A stretch of DNA of 37,377 bases, taken from Clostridia bacterium (GTDB taxonomy: Bacteria > Bacillota > Clostridia > Oscillospirales > CAG-272). The DNA is taken from assembly GCA_017938425.1 (NCBI GenBank), contig JAGBBQ010000126.1, positions 1-37,377 on the forward strand. Direction: 5' to 3'. The translations under genes were made by a program, and so were the position numbers. Of the stretch, positions 7,928 to 13,467 are shown piece by piece (position 1 is the stretch's first letter; each line of letters opens with the position of its first letter). The notes under the pieces are model-generated. The model had not been told where the DNA came from and made no database searches. It saw nothing but the letters and a program-made list of their open reading frames with translations.

Positions 7928-8509
7928 TCAGAAGCTAAGCACACCGAGATGCTCAAGGAGAATTTTCAGACCGAGCAGAATGAGTATCGCACCTCCCGTG
8001 ATCTGCGCATTCTTCTCGAAGCGAGCGCCGAACACGCTACCGATCTTCACACCTGCCGCCGAAAGCAGACAGGTGACAACGCCGATCAGCACCACGGCAA
8101 GAAATATATTGACGCCGCCCGCCATCGCAAGCGAGATGCCGATCGCCATTGCGTCGATCGAGGTGGCAACCGCCATCGTGAACATCGTCTTGACCGAAAA
8201 ATCCGCGTTCCTGCCGTTGCAGCAATCGCATTCCTCCTTGGCAAAGGCCTCCTTCAGCATATTGAGACCGATCAGAGCCAGAAGCCCGAACGCGATCCAA
8301 TGGTCCACCGCCTTGATCGCAGAGGCAAAAAGACTGCCGAGCAAAAAGCCGATCAGCGGCATGATCGCCTGAAAGCCGCCGAACCAGATGCCGCATTTGG
8401 CCATCGACGATAGATCCACCTTTTTCAGCGTCAAGCCCTTACATACGGACACGGCAAACGCATCCATTGCAAGACCGATCGCCAGGATCAAAAGCTCCAG
8501 AAACTGCAT
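7928..8509 (-). CDS. mntP: Manganese efflux pump MntP
   Basis: A 193-residue protein with six membrane segments that exports Mn(II). The two pseudo-repeats carry the conserved acidic motifs: LAIGLAMDAFAVSVCKG near the N-terminus and ATSIDAMAIGISLA in the second half. A central loop (EECDCCNGRN) is Cys-rich, which is common in clostridial members. It lies 41 bp after mscL on the same strand with no visible promoter, so co-transcription with mscL is likely. I found no yybP-ykoY-type manganese riboswitch in the short upstream gap. The ribosome binding site is weak (AGGGA). Confidence 0.93.
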   Translation of the reverse strand: MQFLELLILAIGLAMDAFAVSVCKGLTLKKVDLSSMAKCGIWFGGFQAIMPLIGFLLGSLFASAIKAVDHWIAFGLLALIGLNMLKEAFAKEECDCCNGRNADFSVKTMFTMAVATSIDAMAIGISLAMAGGVNIFLAVVLIGVVTCLLSAAGVKIGSVFGARFEKNAQITGGAILILLGLKILLEHLGVLSF

Positions 8510-8550
8510 TCCCTGTTCATCCCTTTTCTTTGTTTTCTAACATTTTTCGA

Positions 8551-9111
8551 TTATTTCTTTTCGGCAAGAAGCGCGTGGATCCGCTCCAGCAGCTCTACCT
8601 CGCGGCGGCGGAGCATCTCTGCCTCCTCCTCCTTTGCCTTCGCCTCGGCAGCGGCCTTCTCGGCAGCCTCCTTGGCAGCAGCCTCTGCGGCGAGAGCGGC
8701 AGCCTTTTCCTCTGCGAGCCTCTGCTCGTACTCCTCGTCGGTCTTGATGCGGATCTCCTCGGCGATCCTTTTCGCGCGCTCGGAGATCTTGTGCACCGTG
8801 TGCATCACGACAAAGAGAACCGCGGCAACGATCAGAAAGTCGATCGCAGCCTGCAGAACGATGCCGGGCGTCATTGCGACCTCGGCGGTAACGACCTCTC
8901 CCGCTTCGTCAAGCACCGCGGGCCTCAGCACCCACTTTATCTCCGCAAGGGTGGATTTACCCGTCAGCATCGCGATAAGAGGAGAAATGATCCCCTTGGT
9001 AAACGAGTTGACAATGGCGGTAAAGGCACTTGCTACCGCAACGCCGATGGCCATATCCACTACGTTTCCGCGCTTGATGAATTTCTTGAATTCAGCAAAC
9101 ATCTTTTTCAT
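8551..9111 (-). CDS. mscL: Large-conductance mechanosensitive channel with extended C-terminal coiled coil
   Basis: Homopentameric emergency release channel for hypo-osmotic shock. The N-terminus (FKKFIKRGNVVDMAIGVAVA, then AFTAIVNSFTKGIISPLI) is the canonical TM1 with its pore-lining Gly/Ala/Val face; the second membrane helix is at about residues 90-110 (IDFLIVAAVLFVVMHTV). Most MscL proteins have 130-150 residues, and this one has 186. The extra length is a highly charged Ala/Glu/Lys-rich coiled coil at about 120-180. GAGGA precedes ATG 9111. It lies 47 bp after the GH2-like gene, and a TATAAT-like box at 9029-9134 region (9129-9134) lacks a good -35 partner, so the promoter is uncertain. 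Confidence 0.93.
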   Translation of the reverse strand: MKKMFAEFKKFIKRGNVVDMAIGVAVASAFTAIVNSFTKGIISPLIAMLTGKSTLAEIKWVLRPAVLDEAGEVVTAEVAMTPGIVLQAAIDFLIVAAVLFVVMHTVHKISERAKRIAEEIRIKTDEEYEQRLAEEKAAALAAEAAAKEAAEKAAAEAKAKEEEAEMLRRREVELLERIHALLAEKK

Positions 9112-9158
9112 TGTTTTTTCCTCTTTTGATTATATTTCAATGGGTCAGTGCTTATGTA

Positions 9159-11303
9159 TCAGGCTTCCATATCCTGCCCGTCGAGAAGGTCCTGCTCGGT
9201 GAAGCGACCGACGTCATAAAGCGAGCGCAGGCGCAGCTGCGTTTCAAGAAGCGTGCCCGTGGTCACCGCTTCGGTCTCCACGGGGATCAGGATCTTCGCA
9301 TCCGACGTGATATCAAAATAATTCTTTCCGAACTCCGCCGCCATTTTGGAGAAGGACAGACGAAGGCCTCGCACGTAGGCAGAGGCGGAAAGGGTGATCT
9401 CGTAATTTTTACCGCTCCCCTTGATCTCGCAGCGGATGCCGGGATAGACGAAGCGGAAGTGCTTGGCAGGCACGAAGAGCGCCGTTTTTTCAAGAATCGG
9501 GCAGCCCTCCTCCAGCACCGTAACGGAGGCGTAATACTCGCGCTCGTGCCCTCGCGCCTCCGGCACGCTCTTTTTCAGACAAAGCCTTGCGCCGACCGGC
9601 ACGGTCACGTCGTCGCACAGAGTGCGTATCTCGCAGTTCGAGCGATCCGCAAGCCTCGTGACAACGGTCACGCTACGCTCCCGTCCGTCCGCCGATGCAA
9701 GCTCGATATCGACCGTCTCGCCCGATGCCCTTACGTGAAGGAACAGCGGGGAGAAGGCTTTTTTCAGATCGTAGTAGAGCGCCTTCTTCTGCAAAAGCGC
9801 ATCCATCAGCGAGGGCTTCATAGAGATTCCGCCCTCAAAGAGCGTTCCGACGAGAATGCCGCCGGGAATGCCGCGCGCAAGCTCCTCGGAGATCGCCCTC
9901 TCGGCTCTCTCTGCCGAGGAGAGCGCGGTTATGTAGCAAACGTCGTCAAGGCTCGCGCCGTACGGATATTCCTTCGCCGCCTCGCCAAGCATCGTGACGA
10001 GCTGGGTATCGGAATCCTGCGCGCTCTCCATCGTATACGAAAAGATACGGCGCGCCTCCATCGGAAGGAAGCGGCGCACCGAGATCGGGCTCGGCATAGA
10101 GGGCAGATGCGCGATCGGGGCAAAGCCCGGACAGGGCAGCCCTCTCACCTGCAAAAAGGGGAATGCAAAGGAGAAAAAGCCCTTGATGGCCCGCGCCACT
10201 TCCGAATCCGGCATAACGCCGTCCGGCAGCACAAGAAGCGCAAGCGAGGGATGATGCGCGAGCGCACAGATCGAGGACTTCAGCTGTGCAAAATATTCTC
10301 CGAGGTCCTCCGCATCCGCGCACGGCGCGGGCAGCTGCTGGAATACAAAGACACCGAAGCGGTCGCAAAGCGCGTAGACCTCCTCCTCCAGAAAACCGCT
10401 CTCGCAGGTGGCAAACAGAGTGTTTCCGCCCATTTTCACAAAGGCGGGCAGCGCGCGTGCAAAGCCGTCAAGGCTATCCTTTATATGAAGCGCGGGATGC
10501 GCACTGATGCGCGCCGCCTTCACGAAGAAGGGCGCATTGTCCACCGTCATCGCAAAGGGAACGCCGTCACCGCCCTTCGAGAAGCCGAGCTTACGAAAGC
10601 CGATGTGCGTCTCATAGCTGTCGATCGGCGTGCCGTCGCGGTAGAGCGTGATCGCAAGGCGGTATAGCCCGTGCGCACCGCTCCCGGGAAGAAAGCGCTG
10701 CACGTCCGAAAGCGCCGTGCGCCCCTCTCCGTTGACGAAGCCGATATAATACATCTCGCCCGAGGGCGAATAGAGCGTAGCAAAGATCTCGTTTTCCTTT
10801 TGGCAAAGCGTTCTCACTCTGACAAAAAGCTCGGTTCGATCGTTTTTATGGAGCTGCTCGGTATATACGTCCGCAATAAGATCCTCTGCGAAGGCGATCA
10901 GCTGCACGCCGCCGATGATACCGACATCCGTCGGCACCGCACGTGCGGGAAAGCAGATCTCAAGCGTAAAATCCTCGCGCCCGACGAGCGGAAGAAGCAC
11001 GCGCCCCGGCGCGCTGTCCCAAGCCGCCACCGTACGATCGCCGATGCGCACGCGGCAGCCGCCGCAGAGCCCCTCGAGGCAAAGCGCGATATTTTCGTAG
11101 CCGCGCAGCTCCGAAAGCCCCGTGACGTCCACCGAAAGAAGCATCTGCTCGGTCATCTTCCGCATCTGCTCCCTCGGCTCCTCCGAGATAAGCGCCTTGT
11201 CCATATCCAGGGCAAGAGCAGAGAGTGTGATAGGAAGAGAAACCTCCTCGGCCATTCCCGCGCCAACGGTCACACGGGCCTTTTTCAGTTCTTTTTTGAT
11301 CAT
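9159..11303 (-). CDS. GH2/beta-mannosidase-like protein with degenerate active site
   Basis: A 714-residue protein with the order of a GH2 enzyme: N-terminal jelly-roll, Ig-like domains ending at ETHIGFRKLGFS, a central TIM-barrel-like part starting at PFFVKAARISAHPA, and C-terminal beta domains ending VGRFTEQDLL. Segments such as HHPSLALL and PISVRRFLPMEARRIFSYTM line up with beta-mannosidases. The acid/base position, normally Asn-Glu after HPSIALWCG, reads VLPDG, and the nucleophile region reads AHLPSMPS instead of Ser-Glu-Phe/Tyr-Gly. Both catalytic glutamates therefore appear lost, which suggests a binding or regulatory role. No signal peptide is present. The start at ATG 11303 is set by GGAGGG at 11309-11314; the longer reading from 11333 lacks such a site. 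Confidence 0.75.
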   Translation of the reverse strand: MIKKELKKARVTVGAGMAEEVSLPITLSALALDMDKALISEEPREQMRKMTEQMLLSVDVTGLSELRGYENIALCLEGLCGGCRVRIGDRTVAAWDSAPGRVLLPLVGREDFTLEICFPARAVPTDVGIIGGVQLIAFAEDLIADVYTEQLHKNDRTELFVRVRTLCQKENEIFATLYSPSGEMYYIGFVNGEGRTALSDVQRFLPGSGAHGLYRLAITLYRDGTPIDSYETHIGFRKLGFSKGGDGVPFAMTVDNAPFFVKAARISAHPALHIKDSLDGFARALPAFVKMGGNTLFATCESGFLEEEVYALCDRFGVFVFQQLPAPCADAEDLGEYFAQLKSSICALAHHPSLALLVLPDGVMPDSEVARAIKGFFSFAFPFLQVRGLPCPGFAPIAHLPSMPSPISVRRFLPMEARRIFSYTMESAQDSDTQLVTMLGEAAKEYPYGASLDDVCYITALSSAERAERAISEELARGIPGGILVGTLFEGGISMKPSLMDALLQKKALYYDLKKAFSPLFLHVRASGETVDIELASADGRERSVTVVTRLADRSNCEIRTLCDDVTVPVGARLCLKKSVPEARGHEREYYASVTVLEEGCPILEKTALFVPAKHFRFVYPGIRCEIKGSGKNYEITLSASAYVRGLRLSFSKMAAEFGKNYFDITSDAKILIPVETEAVTTGTLLETQLRLRSLYDVGRFTEQDLLDGQDMEA

Positions 11304-11582
11304 ATCCACCCTCCGTAAAAAGGAATTTTGCAAACAATTATTTACATAAAGACTCTAATTCGATTAAAAAACGCTCATAGAGCGAAGAAGAGACGGCATC
11401 CTCCGCCGCCGATAAAAGGAACGCACTGTGCGAGGAACGTCTATCGACAAGCGCAAGCCGACGCGCTTATGCAAAACGCGCGCCGCCGTATGCGCACCAA
11501 GAGAGCGACCGCCGATCCTTCCTTTTTACGGCGCCGCGCCGAAGCGCCCCGCACGGATAAGCCAAGCCGTTTCGTTCATTTA
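11304..11582 (-). promoter_or_regulatory. Long 5' leader of GH2-like gene with terminator-like hairpin
   Basis: The predicted transcript starts near 11582 and runs about 275 nt before ATG 11303. It is GC-rich with several possible helices. Near its 3' side CGCTC-TAT-GAGCG (11372-11384) is followed by six U (complement of 11366-11371), a minimal intrinsic terminator. A short reading frame opens at GTG 11497 and stops at 11441 (18 codons, Arg/Cys/Ala-rich) but lacks a well-placed ribosome binding site. This is a possible attenuator, and I recognise no known riboswitch class. Confidence 0.4.
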
Positions 11583-11588
11583 CCATTA

Positions 11589-11617
11589 ATTATAACACGG
11601 TTTGCGCGGTTTTGCAA
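11589..11617 (-). promoter_or_regulatory. Sigma-A promoter of GH2-like gene
   Basis: On the minus strand TTGCAA (11612-11617) and TATAAT (11589-11594) are 17 bases apart. It is divergent from the lipoprotein promoter about 100 bp away. Confidence 0.8.
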
Positions 11618-11718
11618 CACTATTTTTCAGCAAAGCCAAATTGAACAAAAGCATCCTTTTATATTTGTATATAATTATCAAAAAAATATAATTTTTCCGA
11701 AAAAACTTTTTAAAACAC

Positions 11719-11747
11719 TTGCAAACCTATATTAATTATGGTAAAAT
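11719..11747 (+). promoter_or_regulatory. Sigma-A promoter of first Cys-rich lipoprotein gene
   Basis: TTGCAA (11719-11724) and TAAAAT (11742-11747) are 17 bases apart in an AT-rich stretch. The predicted start leaves a leader of about 25 nt before ATG 11778. Confidence 0.78.
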
Positions 11748-11777
11748 GAATCAGAAAAACAATTTTTGGAGGGAAAA

Positions 11778-13274
11778 ATGAAAAGAATTTTCTTCTTGCT
11801 TTTAACCGTTGCCCTGGCACTTGTTGCTCTTACCGGATGTTTCGGTACCGAGAGCCATCAGTACACCTCGGATTGCGATCCGTACTGCGACTGCTGCGCT
11901 AAGCCCGTCGTCAGAGAGCCCAAGGTCGCGCATACCCGCGAGACCTGCGAGAGCGAGGTCTGCACCGTTTGTGCCACCGCGCTGGATCCGATCGCTCACA
12001 CCTATGAGAACGATTGCGCTCCCAAGTGCAGCGTTTGCGGCGCACTGCGCACCGAGCTGAAGCACACCTACGAGAAGGAGTGCTCCACCGTCTGCACCGT
12101 TTGCGGCGCGACGAGAACGGACGTTACCCACACCTATTCCCAGGCTTGCGACGTAAGCTGTGACGTTTGCGGCGAGATCCGCAGCGCAGATTCGCTCGAG
12201 CACGCTTGGCTCCACCCCTGCTCCACCACCTGCACCTACTGCGGCGCTACCCGCGTGGCTGCGCACGAGTATGAGTTCGTTTGCTCCGTTGCCTGCAAGT
12301 ACTGCGGCGCTACCAGAACGGTCGATGCAGACGTGCATGATTTCGAGTACGGATGCTCCAGCACCTGTCGCACTTGTAATTATGTAAGAAATGACAACGA
12401 GCACGCTTACAGCAACGCTTGCGACCAGACCTGTAACTACGGTTGCGGCTACGACAGAGGCGAGCAGCACGTATGGGTCGGCTACTGTAATGCGCTTACC
12501 TGCGCAAACGAGTGCGGTGCCACCAAGTCCATCGCGCACGTTGATCAGGACGGCAACTTCCTTTGCGACGTATGCACCGCTATCTGCGAGCACGTTTGCT
12601 TCAACAACGACTCCGCTGACTGCGACCGCATCTGTAAGGTTGAGGGCTGCGGCAAGCCCGTAGCGGCTCACACCTACTCCTGCGCTTGCGATACTACCTG
12701 TGATGCAGAGGGCTGCACCACCGGTGACAGAGTGGCAGCGGCTCACGAGCCCGTAGCGGCGTGCGGCACCGTTTGCCGTTACTGCGGCGAGGATCTCGAG
12801 ATCACCGATCCCGTGGCTCACACCTATGACGGTGACTGCGACACGGTCTGCAACGAGTGCGGTGAGGCAAGAACCGCAGCCGGCGCGCACGTTCCTTCTG
12901 CTACGAAGGGCTGCGAGGTCTGCGATGTTTGCGGCGAAAAGACCGGTTTTGCTCACAAGTATGATTACGCTTGCTCCGAGGAGTGCTCCATCTGCGGCGC
13001 CGAGAATCCCACCGGCGGCCACGTAGGACTCTACCCCTGCTCCAAGGAGTGCAAGTACTGCGGCGCACAGCTCGACAGCATCAAGCACACCTTTGCTTAT
13101 GACTGCTCCACCCGTTGCGCTCTTTGCGGTCAGCACGTTCGTACCGATGCAGCGGCTGCACACACCGATGCAAACGGCGACAAGAACTGTGATATTTGCG
13201 GCGAGGCTCTGCCTACCACCGGCGAAGGCGTTCTTCCCGAACATACCATTCCCGCGAAGAAGGACGACGAATAA
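11778..13274 (+). CDS. Cys/His-repeat surface lipoprotein (498 aa)
   Basis: A lipoprotein signal peptide with lipobox LTGC (Cys21) predicts export and lipid anchoring. The rest is about 19 repeats of roughly 21 residues with consensus H-x-Y-x(3)-C-x(3)-C-x(2)-C-G-x(2)-R, each giving one His and three Cys. There are about 63 Cys in total. Some units have one- to three-residue insertions between the last two Cys. Asp-rich turns (DQDG, DANGDKNCD) resemble calcium loops. Near the C-terminus LPTTGE looks like a sortase motif but lacks the membrane helix and basic tail. The start at ATG 11778 is fixed by GGAGGG at 11768-11773. Metal binding or disulfide cross-linking is plausible, and the function is unknown. 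Similar repeats occur in uncharacterised clostridial surface proteins. Confidence 0.85.
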   Translation: MKRIFFLLLTVALALVALTGCFGTESHQYTSDCDPYCDCCAKPVVREPKVAHTRETCESEVCTVCATALDPIAHTYENDCAPKCSVCGALRTELKHTYEKECSTVCTVCGATRTDVTHTYSQACDVSCDVCGEIRSADSLEHAWLHPCSTTCTYCGATRVAAHEYEFVCSVACKYCGATRTVDADVHDFEYGCSSTCRTCNYVRNDNEHAYSNACDQTCNYGCGYDRGEQHVWVGYCNALTCANECGATKSIAHVDQDGNFLCDVCTAICEHVCFNNDSADCDRICKVEGCGKPVAAHTYSCACDTTCDAEGCTTGDRVAAAHEPVAACGTVCRYCGEDLEITDPVAHTYDGDCDTVCNECGEARTAAGAHVPSATKGCEVCDVCGEKTGFAHKYDYACSEECSICGAENPTGGHVGLYPCSKECKYCGAQLDSIKHTFAYDCSTRCALCGQHVRTDAAAAHTDANGDKNCDICGEALPTTGEGVLPEHTIPAKKDDE

Positions 13275-13288
13275 TTCGTTAACGAGTT

Positions 13289-13321
13289 TATGTCGTGACC
13301 ACATTTCGTGGTCACGACATA
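13289..13321 (+). terminator. Long perfect hairpin after first Cys-rich lipoprotein gene
   Basis: A 14-bp perfect stem, TATGTCGTGACCAC (13289-13302) with GTGGTCACGACATA (13308-13321), has a 5-nt loop. It is followed only by a short ACTTTTC, so termination may be partial. The rest of the gap to 13463 is AT-rich, with no convincing -35/-10 pair, so the second lipoprotein gene may depend on read-through. Confidence 0.75.
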
Positions 13322-13440
13322 CTTTTCAAAGGCATTTTCTTCCTATTTATTTATATTACAACTGATTTTGTCCCTTCTTATTTTCCATACTGTACTTTCG
13401 TTCCTTCTTATGCGGTTCGCCGCAAAAAATAAATGAAAGG

Positions 13441-13467
13441 ATGGATATTACATCCAAAAAGTTATGA
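13441..13467 (+). other. Possible 8-codon leader ORF overlapping the second lipoprotein start
   Basis: ATG 13441 opens MDITSKKL and its TGA (13465-13467) overlaps the ATG at 13464 as ATGA. GAAAGG directly abuts this ATG, which is poor spacing. GGATG and CATCC (13439-13443 and 13451-13455) could form a hairpin over the site. No better ribosome binding site is seen for 13464, so initiation may be coupled or structure-dependent. Confidence 0.3.

Noticed and set aside
8510..8550. Manganese (yybP-ykoY) riboswitch upstream of mntP
   Set aside because: The gap is only 41 bp, pyrimidine-rich and without the conserved helices.
9111..10667. 518-codon plus-strand frame opposite the GH2-like gene
   Set aside because: The antisense product is Arg/His-rich without family features, while the minus strand shows a full GH2 domain order.
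11526..11579. 17-codon frame at the start of the GH2 leader
   Set aside because: It would begin within a few bases of the predicted RNA start and has no ribosome binding site.
13230..13250. Sortase anchoring of the smaller lipoprotein
   Set aside because: LPTTG is not followed by a membrane helix and basic tail; the N-terminal lipobox is the credible anchor.
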